Of a stretch of DNA of 64,000 bases, positions 21,088 through 31,502 are shown one piece after another (the first letter of the stretch is position 1; every line of letters begins with the position of its first letter). The translations under genes and the position numbers were made by a program. The notes beneath the pieces were generated by a model that saw nothing but the letters and a program-made list of their open reading frames with translations, had not been told where the DNA came from and made no database searches. The DNA comes from Cyanophora paradoxa (lineage: Eukaryota; Glaucocystophyceae; Cyanophorales; Cyanophoraceae), in NCBI GenBank assembly GCA_004431415.1, contig QPMI01000141.1:62001-126000 (forward strand). Reading direction: 5' to 3'.

Positions 21088-22133
21088 TCAGAGGGTCTGC
21101 TCGTGGAAGCGGCCCTTGTAGACCGCCTCGCCGGCCAGCCGGAGGAAGATGAACTGGCAGATCTTCGTGCCTGCGCATGCGCGAGGGGCTTGAGAGACCG
21201 ATGGGATGGAAAGAAGGGCGGGAGCTTTGTGGGCGCTCCGCGGACCCGGGTAGAGGGCCACGGTGTTCGGCGAGCCGTTGTAGATCTCGAGGACCTGCCG
21301 GTTGTTGATGCCGGGCTGCATGAAGCCCGCCGTCACCTGCGCGCGCCGCGCGCGCGAGAGAGAGAGAGAGAGGGAGGGAGAGAGGTCAGGACCGGCGCAG
21401 CGCATAGCTGAGTGAGGATTGACCGAAATTAAGCGCACATGAATGAAAATGCCCATCCTCGCGAAGCGGGAGCGGCCCTCCAGCAGCCCGCACATATTCG
21501 AAGGAAGGGAAACGCGTTCCGCTGCGGAAGCGGTCGGAAACCGGCGTGAAAAGAAAGAAAAGAGAAGAAAGCACCCGTAATCCCCAAGCATAACTGTCCC
21601 GGGGGCAGCAAGAAAGGCATGCCCTCTGCCAAAGTGACGGTGTCGGTGAACTCCTTGTAATCGACATCGTCCCTAATGGCGATGGGATCGCTTGTTCTCC
21701 TGAAGACTCTGAACTCTGCGCGAAGACCCTACTTAGCGACAGCGCGGGCCCACTCGGCACTACGAAGGGCCACCGGTCCGCGCGCGCAGACACGGCGCCG
21801 GCAGCAGCGTGCCGTATGACATTAGAATAAGCATGAGCGCACCATTCCCGAGCGTCAGGTCGACACTTTCCCAGCACGAGCACGTCAGAATAGGAAAGTG
21901 TACGTACGGCGCTGGCAACTCGGCTCGGCGCACCTTGCAGCGCCAACAGCTGTCGGGTTTATAGAAGGCTCAATGCGGACGATCTGAGAGAATTGTCGGA
22001 CGTGCGCCAGCGGAGGGCAAAACGGCGCAGCGCGCACCCCCTCGGCGAGGGCCTTGCGGATCTCCTCCTGCCCCAGCACGGCTCCGTGCGCGCTGAGTTC
22101 CACGTGGGCGAAGTCTCCGACGGCGGGCGGCAT
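21088..22133 (-). CDS. dCTP deaminase (DCD/dUTPase superfamily)
   Basis: The exons follow bacterial dCTP deaminase in order: VLGQEEIRKALAEG, IVRIEPSINPTAV, SDVLVLGK, MPFLLPPGQLCLGIT, RVSLPSNMCGLLEGRSRFAR through GIFIHV, TAGFMQPG, QVLEIYNGSPNTVALYPG and GTKICQFIFLRLAGEAVYKG, ending HEQTL with the stop at 21088-21090. The Glu of VLEIYN corresponds to the catalytic glutamate, and EGRSRFAR carries the Ser and Arg that contact substrate. The enzyme deaminates dCTP to dUTP, a precursor for dTTP. ATG 22131-22133 fits the usual start. Introns run about 50-250 bases with GTGCGC-type donors. Eukaryotes usually make dUMP by dCMP deaminase, so a split DCD gene is notable; it may come from a bacterial or plastid ancestor. 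Confidence 0.85.
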
Positions 22134-22309
22134 TTCTTGGGTCGGACTTGGGGTACGTGTACGGGATTACGCGCCGTACCCCGGCTGCGAACAAAGCCCC
22201 TTCGCAAGGCTGCAAAGCGATCGCGGCTGTCTGATCCCCTAGAAAGCCCCAGTTTCCTCTAGCATGCAGTAAACGTTCATCCGCGAGCACCAAAGTAGCT
22301 GCTGTGTCG

Positions 22310-24612
22310 ATGGCTGTCCCCGGGGAGGTCGAATGGCGGCTCAGCCAAGCCTTCACGGAGAAGCGGCCCGGGGAGCTGACCGAAGGTTCGCAAGCGGTTT
22401 CGGATGGGACGGGTCGGGAGATCGGCCTGCGTCCGCCCGATTTGCGCTTGACGAGTGTCCCCTGCGAAGGCGATCCGATCACTGCGGTGGAGTTCGACGA
22501 GACAGGCGACTACATCGCGACTGGTGATAAGGGAGGGCGCGTCGTGATCTATGAGCGATCGAACAAGGAGCCGAAGGTGCAGCTCCCCGATTTTGCGTAC
22601 ATTTCGGCTTCCTGATGCGGGGGCCCTTGCGGACAGGCTGGGCCTTCAGACCTTCGAAGGTCAATAGGATTGATGAACAACAAGCCGCAGAGCATTCCAG
22701 AGTACAAGAGATACACGGACTACCTCAGCCACGAGCCTGAGTTCGACTACCTGAAGAGCTTAGAGATTGAGGAGAAGATCAACAAGATCAAGTTTTGCAA
22801 GCGAACGTCGGGGGCTCTGTTGTTGCTCACCACGAACGGTGCGACCCCCGCCCACCCGGGACGATTGCCCCGATATCTGCCGCGTACGCGTGCGTCTGCC
22901 CTTGCTCACGGGCCTCCCGCAGACAAAACAATCAAGCTCTGGAAGGTTAATGAAAAGCGGTTGAAAACGGTGACCACGAATCACCTGGACACGAACGGCG
23001 TGGCTCCTGGCCGGCCACCGCACCCGTCCCAGCTGCGGCTGCCCCGCGTCAGCTTTGGAGAGCTGCTCCCGCACGCGATGCCTCGGCGTGTATTCGCGAA
23101 CGCGCACGCGTACCATGTCAACTCCATATCCCTCAATAGCGACGGCGAGACGTACATCTCATCCGATGACCTCCGGATCAATCTCTGGAACCTCAACATC
23201 ACCGACCAGTCCTTCAGTGCGTTCTTGTCTCGCCTCCGCCCCGCGATCGGCCGGATCGGGCGGATCGGGGACCCCCAGCGCGCATCCCTAGCTTTCCGAT
23301 CGAGCGTTTCCGAGTTCCCCGGGACTCCCGGCCGGGGGCTTCGCTTCGCTCTGTTTCGGACGCTCACACTTGCGTGCCCGCCCGCAGACATCGTGGACAT
23401 CAAGCCGGCCAACATGGAGGATCTCACGGAAGTCATCACGTCGGCAGAGTTTCACCCACACCACTGTAATATATTTATGTACAGCAGCAGTAGGGGTAGC
23501 GTGAAACTCGCCGATATGCGGCAAGCTGCGCTGTGCGATCAGCACGCGAAAGGTTCGCTTTCGTCCCCGGCCGCACCCCGGCCAGCGGCGGCTGACCTGG
23601 TCCTCGTCCAGTTTTTGAAGAGGAGGAGGATCCCGGTTCGAAGAGCTTCTTTTCGGAGATTATCGCGTCGATATCGGACGTTAAGTTCTCCCGCGACGGC
23701 CGCTACATCCTGTCCCGCGACTACATGACCCTCAAGGTGCCGCCCGCGCCGCCGCCGCGCCGCACCGCGCGGCCGCCGCTCAGCCCGGCGTCCGCTGTCA
23801 GATATGGGACTTGAACATGGAGAACAAGCCGGTGAAGACCATCCCCATCCACGAGCAGCTTCGGCCGAAGGCGAGCCCGCTTTCCTTCCTCCGCCCCGCC
23901 CTTCCGTCCGCCCCATCCATCCGTCGTCCACTAGTCCCCTCCGGTCCAACGCTAACGATCCCTATTCCTTTTCTCTCCCAGCCCAGTCCTTTCTTAGCCG
24001 CCCGCCCCTCCGGTCCCTCCTCCTTTCCCTGTCCCTCCGGCTCCCGTCTCACCCGCCCGCCCCGCGCAGCTGTGCGACCTGTACGAGAACGACTGCATCT
24101 TCGACAAGTTCGAGTGCGCGTTCTCGCACGACGGGAAGTGCGTGTCGACACGCCCGCGCGCCCCGCCCGGCGTCGCGCCCGCCCTGATTCGCCCGGGGCC
24201 CGCCCGCAGCTACGTGCTCACGGGCTCTTACAACGACTTCTTCCACGTGTACGACCGGCACGGCCGCACCGACGCGTGCATGGAGGCGAGCAAGGGCCCC
24301 CCCAAGAACAAGGTACAGGCGAGCGGCGGCGCTCGGGGCGGGTCGCGGGCCCGCCGCGGCGCCTGACGTTCCCCAGCAGCGCGCGTCGAGCAGCAAGGGC
24401 AAGCTGGGCCTGCGCATCAAGAAGGGCAAGGGCTCGGACGAGCCCAGCCTCGAGAACCTCGACTACGCGAAGAAGGTGCCGCCCCCGCGCTTAGCCCCGC
24501 CCGGCCCTGCGCCGACGCCGCGTCCGGCCAGATCCTGCACGTCTCGTGGCACCCGCACACGAACGTGCTGGCAGTGAGCGCGCAGAACTCGCTCTATGTC
24601 TACACACAGTAG
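22310..24612 (+). CDS. Protein phosphatase 2A regulatory subunit B55 (PR55, WD40)
   Basis: Very close to the B55/PPP2R2 family: [203 protein letters not shown] and a last blade ending NSLYVYTQ with TAG at 24610-24612. This is a seven-bladed WD40 propeller that selects substrates for the PP2A holoenzyme. Introns (about 10, mostly GTGCGxC donors) separate the blades. The ATG at 22310 opens [15 protein letters not shown], matching the family's VxWxFSQ start. The first exon junction (about 22390-22460) may include a further intron. Confidence 0.95.
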
Positions 24613-25016
24613 CCCCCGCCGCCGCCTCAGACCCTCCCCGCGGCCGCTCCCTCCCCGCATCGCCCCCCGCCCCCGCCCGGTCCTCTCGGACGAGCGCCCG
24701 CATCCGGCTCCGCATGTCACGGCACTTTTTCAGGCCGCGGGCCGACTTTGCCCCTCCCGCGCCCCCCGACCGCAGCCCCGCCCCCTCGCCCCCTCCCCCC
24801 TCTCACGCCCAGGGCGCCGCCCCCTTGGCGGCGCATTTTCAGATCCGTTGCGCTGGGTTCGTGTTTTTATGTAGGAGAAGTCCATCAGTACCTGTGAGAA
24901 GCACCGCGTGGGGGCAGCGGGGAGCGCGGGGGCGGGGCGGGGCGGGGCGGGGCCCGTGTGGCATCCGGATCGGATGGATTCTAGTCTAAAGCCTCGGGCC
25001 TGCAGCTGGCCCAGGC
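24613..25016. other. Spacer between convergent genes
   Basis: About 400 bases of C-rich sequence, then a (GGGGC)n-like stretch near 24930-24955. No coding exon identified. Confidence 0.5.
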
Positions 25017-27329
25017 TCAATTGCAAGCGTCTTCCTCGGCCCCGGCCTCGGCCCCGGCGAGGTCCTCCTCGGCCTCCTCGAGGCGGGGGCGCACGGCGGC
25101 GAGGGCGCGCCCCGCGGCGCCCTCCAGCACCAGCAGCGACCCCGCGCACTCCCTGCCCCGCGCAGGCGTCGGCGTCAGCCCGGGCCCAGCGGGGGAGGCG
25201 GGGCGAGCCTCCGCCTCGGCCTCACCGGAAGGCGTCGACGCTCTCGCGGAGGAGGGCGGCCGCCTCTGCCCGCCGCCCTCGCGGCGGCCCGCCTGCCGCG
25301 CCTGGCGCCGCAGCTGCGCGCCCAGCGCGTGCAGCAGCGCCGCCGTCTCCGTGTGGTGCTCCGGCAGCACCGCCCGCGCCGTCGCCAGCACCTGAGCGAG
25401 CCTCCCGATCAATGGAGGTGGGGTGGAGGGCGGAGGAAAGGGCGGGTCGGGCGCGCCTGGCGTGTGATCGCGGTGGCGCCGGCGTAGTCGCCGGCGTCGA
25501 GGCAGCGGGCGCGGAGCCAGAAGCGGGCCTCGGAGAAGGCGGCGTGGTTGGGGTGGAGCCGGGCGGCGGCGGGCGAGGCGAGGGCGGCCCGCACGGCGGC
25601 GAGGCCTTCGGCCGTGCAGCCGAGGGCGTGCATGCGGAGGCCCTCATCCACCCCGGCGGCCACCTCGTCCCAGGGCCGGCCCTCCGGCTCGCCGCCCCGC
25701 TGCCCGCACGCCGCGCAGCGCCAGAGGCCCTCCTCCCCCTCCGGGCACGCGTACCCGGCGCAGGCCTCCCGAGAGCACCGTACCCCCGAGAGAAAGCGGC
25801 CGCCCTCGTCCGGGGTACAGCAGCGCGGGCACTCGCACGTGAAGAACTTCGTGGCGCGGAGCCACGCTGCGGGGCTCGAGGCTCAGGCCGGGGACTCGAA
25901 TAAACTCGTACCCCGGGCGGAGGGCGCACCCTGGCGCTCGGCGGTGGGCTTCCAGAGGTCGACATAGTAGAGGCTCAGCTCCTCCCCCGCCTCGACCGCC
26001 CGCACTGTCCGCACCTCGATCGCGCCCTGCCGGGAACTGAAGTCAGGCGGGCGGGGACGGGGGCGGTACCCAATTCCAGGCGCATCGGGTCGGATCGCAC
26101 GCACCCGGGAGGCGAGGAAGTGGCAGTTGGGGAGGCAGCTGTGGGGGAAGATGCCCAGCAGCGGGAAGATCGCCACGCCTGCGAGGCCCTCAGCGCGGGT
26201 GCGCCGCGCCGCCGATCGCTAAAGAGTCGCCAAAGCTATAGCTAAAGAAACTTCTTGAAGAGCTATCGGAAATCAGACTCGCCGGAGATCTCGTTGACGA
26301 GGGCGTCGCCCCGGAAGCCGTACGCGTTCGTCTTGAAGGCGCAGAAGAGGTCCACCACGTCCTGCGCCGAGGCGGCGGCGGCGGCCGGCGGCGGCAGCTT
26401 CCCCAGCAGGCGCCGCGCCGCCCGCGTCCACCGCGCTAGCGTCGCCGGCGGCTGCAGGGACCGGTGTGTCTCCATCGCCAGGATCCTGCCGCCAGGATGA
26501 GGGAGGGTCATCAGGGGGCGTGAGGGGACAGGGCCGCGCACCCTTTTAGGAGGGACTCTCCCCCCTGACCATGGGACGCGATGACCACGCGCGCTGCGAG
26601 CCACAGATACCTTCGCAGTGTGCGCACCTGGTCAGAGCGAGCCGGGGCGGGCGGGGCGGGCGGGGCGCGGGAGGGGAGGCGGCGGGCGCGCTGGTAGTCG
26701 ACGGCCTCGTCTTCGGCGATGTCGAGGAGGAACGGGGGCAGGTCGCACTCCACCGCGTGCACCCCTGCGTCCTCCCGCTTGCACGCCTGCATGCGCCCGG
26801 AGAGCCCGTCGGCCGGCCGGCCCGGCCGCCGAGCGCTAGCGCCGCGCGCGCGGGCGTTGCCGGGCTGTATGCGGAGAGGGGCGCACGAGGGAGCAGTAGG
26901 GGAAGCGGCACTCGTCGCAGGCCTCGGCGAGGGAGGAGACGGCGGGGGCGCAGCAGCGCATGCAGGTCGAGTCCATCCGCCGCGTCTCCGGCACCATCGC
27001 CTGCGCCCGCGCCCGCGTCGCTCGGCGCTGCCAGCGGCGCGCGCGGCTGCGCAGCGCAGCGCACGCCGTTGCGGTCGAGCACGACCAGCTCGCCCGCCTC
27101 GATCCGCTCGCGCGCAACGAAGAGCCGGCCTGCGCCGGCGGCCGCGGCCGCGGCCGCGCAGGGTCAGTCGATCGCGCCGGCGGGGAGCGAGCGGCGGTGC
27201 GGGGCTCGGCGTGTGGAGGCAGCGCGCACCCTTCTTCTCTGTACGCACGAGCTGCGCTTTCGGGGAGAGCGCCTCGGCACTCGTGACCGGCGGGCAACCT
27301 TGATCAAACGCGGCCTCGTTCGGGGGCAT
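25017..27329 (-). CDS. SMYD-family SET/MYND lysine methyltransferase
   Basis: The parts of a SMYD protein appear in order. The N-terminal SET half is GRLFVARERIEAGELVVLD (about 27100). The MYND zinc finger is split over exons: CMRCCAPAVSS, CDECRFPYCS and CKREDAGVHAVEC. An insert follows: YLWLAARVVIAS, ETHRSLQPPATL and VVDLFCAFKTNAYGFRGDAL. The SET core is IFPLLGIFPHSCLPNCHF, then AIEVRTVRAVEAGEELSLYY, and the post-SET cysteines are FFTCECPRCCTPDEGG (about 25820). A C-terminal helical TPR-like region contains ARAVLPEHHTETAALLHALG, with stop at 25017. These enzymes methylate lysines on histones or cytosolic proteins. The usual NHSC of the SAM pocket reads PHSC here. ATG 27327-27329 opens MPPNEAAFDQG. 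Some exon ends are approximate. Confidence 0.85.
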
Positions 27330-27780
27330 CGCGGCGCTGGATCTGAGCTAAGGGCGTTGATGCTTGACTAACCGCCGGTCGAGATCCCGGACCAGTGGCG
27401 CAGGCCGGCGGCGCGGTACAATTGCAATCTCACTGCGGCGCGCTACCGGCGCTGGTGCGGAGCGCTGCAACCTCTAGCTAGAGCGCTGGGCCTGCATCCA
27501 CTGGGTTGCTGCAGCTGGCCTGTACTGGCCGGCGCCTCCAAGCTCTAGATCTAGCTCGAGGCCTAGGGGGGGTTACTGGTGAATCGCGGAATTTGATCGC
27601 CTTCGAAGTCCGTCGCCAACGACAGCCGGGTATGCACACGCGCGCGTCTTTTGCTGAACTTCTTTCATAAGCCGCCTCCCACTAACATTCTTTCCCCCCA
27701 CGCGCGCGCCCCAGGCCGCTCGAGCCGTTCGCAGTAACTACTGTTAGATTACAGAGTGGACTACACACAAGCACGGGCCC
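27330..27780. other. Spacer, gene-free
   Basis: Relatively AT-rich with several restriction-site-like palindromes (CTCTAGATCTAG near 27541). It presumably holds the SMYD promoter and the 3' flank of ISY1. No gene seen. Confidence 0.45.
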
Positions 27781-29116
27781 TCAGCCAGAGTTGTCCTGCT
27801 GCTCCAGCTGCTTGAGCAGCTCCTGCGCGGCGGCGGGCCGTCAGCGGGCGGGCGGGCGTTAAGGGGCGCGGGCGGGCGGGCGGGGGCGCCTTCTTGCGCT
27901 TCTCGAGGATCTTCTTCTCGATCTCGGACTGGTCGGGGAGCTCCACGTGGGCCTTGAACTCGCTCACGAGGCCCAGCTCCGACGCCTCCGGGTCCTGCCC
28001 GCGCCCTCCCCCGTCAGCTCCCTGCGCGGGGGCGGGCGCGAGCGTGCGCACGAAGTCGGTGTCGTCTTCGACGGCCGCCGCCGCCGCCTCCGCCGCCGCC
28101 GCCGCCAGGCTGCTCCCCTTGTGCTTCTTCGCCGCCTTCTCACGCTCCGCCCGCCACTGCTCGTCCGCCTTCGCCACCGCTGCGCGCCGCTGAGTCGCGG
28201 GGCGGGGGCGGGGGCGGGCAGGCCGGGGGCGGGGCTCCGGGACGCACCGGCCTTCTCCGCCTCCGCCTCCGCCTTCTCGAGCGCGGTCTCGTCGTCGTCG
28301 TGGTACCCGTAGTACTCCGCGTCAACGTTCCGCCACATCTCCATGCGCGTCCGCTTCGCCCGCTCCGCCTCTGCACCGGGGCCCAGTCAGCGCACGCGCG
28401 GGGCCCTCGGCGCGGCGCCAATGCGCACTCTGTGCCTCGAACAGCTCCTTCACGCCCGGCAGGTTTCGCGCGGCGCCGAAGTACCTGCGGGACGGGGCGC
28501 GTCAGCGAGAGCGGGCCTGGGCGGGCCCGGGCAGCGGGGCGCACTTGTAGCCGCCCGCGCTCGAGAGCGCCTGCACGAAGTCGCTGTTTTCGACCGCCTC
28601 CGCATTCGCCATCTTGTTCGCGACCGCCTGCGGGGCCGGGCTCACGCGCGCCCCGCCGACAGAGGCGCCGGCCGCACCTGGTGGTCGGCGCCGCCCAGGT
28701 CTCGGATGCGCTTCTCCCAATGCCACTTCTCGCGCATGAGCTTGTTGATGTGGTCATTGAGGTCGCGCAGGCGGTGCTCCGGCAGGCCAGCTGCGGATGG
28801 CGCGGGCGCGGGTGAGAAAGCGCGGCGGCGGCGACCCGCCTAGGCGCTGGAAACATCTAGCGGATGCATAGGAGCATCCAGGGGACGCGTGCGGGCTGCG
28901 AATGGCGCGGGGCGCAGCAGGCGGCGCACTGTTTTGGATCTCAGCTATCTTCTGCGAGATCTCCTTCACGATCTCTTGCCGCCAGCGCTCCGCCTCGAAA
29001 AGGTTGTCGACTTCGGCAGCAATCTTCGGTCGCTTGCGGACATCGTCGTACTTGTCGAGTTTGGCTTGTATGTACCTGTTGAGCATAGACTGCGCCTTCT
29101 CCTGATTACGCGCCAT
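27781..29116 (-). CDS. ISY1: Pre-mRNA splicing factor ISY1
   Basis: ATG 29114-29116 opens MARNQEKAQSMLNRYIQAK, then EAERWRQEIVKEISQKIAEI: the conserved ISY1 N-terminus. Following exons read LRDLNDHINKLM-REKWHW, RIRDLGGADHQ, NSDFVQALSSAGGYK, YFGAARNLPGVKELFEAQ, RTRMEMWRNVDAEYYGYHDD and an Ala/Glu-rich coil, ending ELLKQLEQQDNSG with stop at 27781-27783. ISY1 is part of the Prp19-associated NTC complex that stabilises the active spliceosome. About seven introns are present with GTGCGC donors, so the gene for a splicing factor is itself heavily split. The extra segment after DLGGADHQ (AVANKMANAEAVE) replaces the usual GPDY...MLDHEG region. Confidence 0.95.
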
Positions 29117-29487
29117 CTTGACTGCTTTCTTTCTTGTTTTCGGCGAGCGAGCTGTGCTAGATGAACGTGCCCGGAGGCTGCGAGCGGTGGCTGTGGGGCG
29201 CGTCAGCGATGCGCGGGACCGGCGGCGGCGGGGCGGACGCCATCGCGTCCCTATGCGCCTGTGCGTGCACCGCGAGGAGCGAACCTGTCGCGGGGGGCCG
29301 GGCGGCGCGGCCTGGAGGACGGGGATTGGGTGGAGGGGTAAGGGCGAACTGCTGCTGGGGGGTAGGGAGGCGAACTTCCTGGCGGCTGGCGGCTACAGTC
29401 CAACGATCGTTTCCAGTATGTTACACACGGCTGCCTTGCTTTCTCTAGCTATGATACATGCGTCGGGGCGCGCCGCGGCCAGCGCCG

Positions 29488-30452
29488 CTAGTCTGCGAGC
29501 GTCGCGAGGGCCTTGCCGACGTGCTCGCCGCTCGTGCGGAACTTGCCGTCGTGCCAGGCGACCGTCGCAGCCCGCAACTCGCCGTAGATCTCCTTCCCGT
29601 TCATGAACACTGCGTCCGCTGTGCCGGTGATGCTGCAGGGAGTCAGTTCAAGAACGAAGGCACAAGCGACAGGGGTCGTACAGGTGCGGCGTCCCGCGGA
29701 ATATCGAGATCACTCGCTGGAGCTCCGGGGCGAGGTTGCCGGCCTCCTGCACGTGTGCGTTTTGGTCGGCGAGCCCCGCTCGTGTGTACGCGCTCTCATG
29801 CTGGGCCCCCGCACCTTCAGTGCTTCGGCGAGGGCTCTAAGAGCCTGGGAGAGATGCTCGAGGCCCGCGATCAAGCCCTGCTCCCCGCCTTTGCGGAAAC
29901 AGCCGACCTGCAAACCACGTCAGGATCAGTCTTAGAACCTGAGGAGGTCAGCTGGACGCGAACGGCGAGGGTCAGCTCGGCGTAGACTTCCTGAGCCGCT
30001 ACCAGAGTCCCCTGCAGGTCCGGCAGCTCCGACATCTGCACGCGGGGATTCCGATTTCAATGCGCGAGACCAGGGCCGGGGCAAGGATCTTCGCGGCGCG
30101 GCGCACCGAGAATCCGACGCAGAGGCCCTCAAGGAACTGCCGAACGTGGTCCGCGGATACCTGAAGGCAGGCAGGCGATGAGGAGAGCGAAATTCGCGGA
30201 GGAACACCCACGCGCACAGCGGTGACGACATTCGCCTGGATGACGGCGAATTCGACCTGCCGGCCACATTCAGCGCGCCCTCCCGCGCGTCTCCACGCGC
30301 GCCCGACCTCGGGAGTCATTGCGAACCTGTGTCTCCTCCAAATTCGAGCCCGGCGCCTCGCCGTACGCCCAGCGAGCGTACCGCACGTACGCCTCGCGCA
30401 CTGCTGCGCCGGACGCCGCAGCGCCGAGGAGCGCGATGACGGGCAAGGGCAT
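29488..30452 (-). CDS. Small secreted helical protein, function unknown
   Basis: ATG 30450-30452 opens MPLPVIALLGAAASGAAVRE, a likely signal peptide. After a clean GT-AG intron come VEFAVIQANVVTAVRVGVPP, SADHVRQFLEGLCVGF, DLQGTLVAAQEVYAELTLAV, VGCFRKGGEQGLIAGLEHL through SQALRALAEALK, EAGNLAPELQRVISIF and a last exon ITGTADAVFMNGKEIYGELR through SGEHVGKALATLAD, stop 29488-29490. The pattern (FLEG..., GLxxLxxALxxLxxAL, NGKEIYxEL, GExxGKAL) recalls short secreted helical proteins of unknown role that I remember from other protists; that link is from memory and weak. Length is roughly 200 residues. The exon between about 29640 and 29700 is uncertain. Confidence 0.55.
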
Positions 30453-30590
30453 TGAAGACCGAGAGTGGAGGAGAGTGGGATTCAAGCGCTTCTCGAGCTC
30501 TACAGCATTATTTTCGATTTCCCCCATCATAGCGATTTCCCCCAAACTTCTCGTTATTTGCCCTCAAATTTTAAAGCTCCTCCCGAAGTT

Positions 30591-31131
30591 CGTGCTCGAG
30601 ACTGCATCGTTGCGATTTTGAAGAGTACATGCACGGTTCGGGAAAGCGCAGGATCCGGAGGAGTCGTTGCGGTGATGGATGTACAGGGGTGTACAGGGGC
30701 TGGGTCCGCCCACGGGGCCGGGCTCAGTTGTGGGAGCGGGGCGGGGGCGGGAGGAGGAGGGCGGCGGCGGCGCGGGCGGCCTGCAGGGGCGAGGCGCAGC
30801 GGGCGGCGGCGGCCTGCGCGAGGGCCGCGAGGGCGCCGTCCCGTGCACGGCCTCGACGGCCGCCGGGCCGTCCCCCGGCAGCAGCGGGAGCGAGAGCTCG
30901 TACTTGCAGCGCCGCCGGTAGCTCGAGAGGGTCACCACCGCCCGCCCGCCCGGCACTAGGCGCCAGTCGTAGCCCGCCGCGTCCAGCTCCCGCAGCGGCG
31001 CGAGGGCCGCGTACCCCTCCGCGAGGCGCCCGCCGATCTCGGCGAGGGCGCGGGGGAGCTCGGCGAGGGTGGAGCAGGCGGCGGCGAGGGCGGCGGCGCC
31101 CGAGGCGGCGAGGAGGGCGGGGGCGGCGGCG
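30591..31131 (-). pseudogene. Partial duplicate of the KNL1 3' end
   Basis: This stretch is almost identical to 33646-34183, the last part of the KNL1 gene plus its 3' flank. It keeps the C-terminal half of the RWD domain (STLAELPRALAEIGGRL, RRRCKYELSLPLLPGD), the stop codon position (30724-30726) and about 130 bases beyond it. There is no promoter, start or upstream exon, so it is a dead fragment. Over the core the two copies differ only by two single-base changes in C runs (near 30845 and 30875), which act in opposite directions. It sits between two unrelated minus-strand genes. Confidence 0.85.
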
Positions 31132-31502
31132 AGGCGGCGGCGAGGATATACAGAAAAGAAACTTAGACATGAACGTTTTAAATTTGCTATAGACTCACTT
31201 AAGCAAAACTTTACACTACATTGATCGTTGACAGCCGGGAACTCATTTCGAAAGAGAACTGTTTTGATGAGCCAGTTGCAGAGTCCTGACTGCCCGAGCG
31301 CATGTCCCGCTGGTCCAACCGAGGCCAGCGCTGCATGTACACAATGTACATGCGCTCTGCGCGCCCCGTTTGAGCCCCCACGCACTGCGGCAGCACCAAC
31401 AGCGAGACGCACGGAAATGGTGAGTGACGAGGCGGCCTTGTACGTGCCAGGAATGGGCTGAACGGCTTGCGATTAATCCCAGCGACCCATCGGGCGGGGA
31501 TT

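Noticed and set aside
29932-30267. 111-codon minus-strand frame overlapping the secreted-protein gene
   Set aside because: An out-of-frame shadow of exons in the frame at 29999-30319, which carries the hydrophobic helix pattern.
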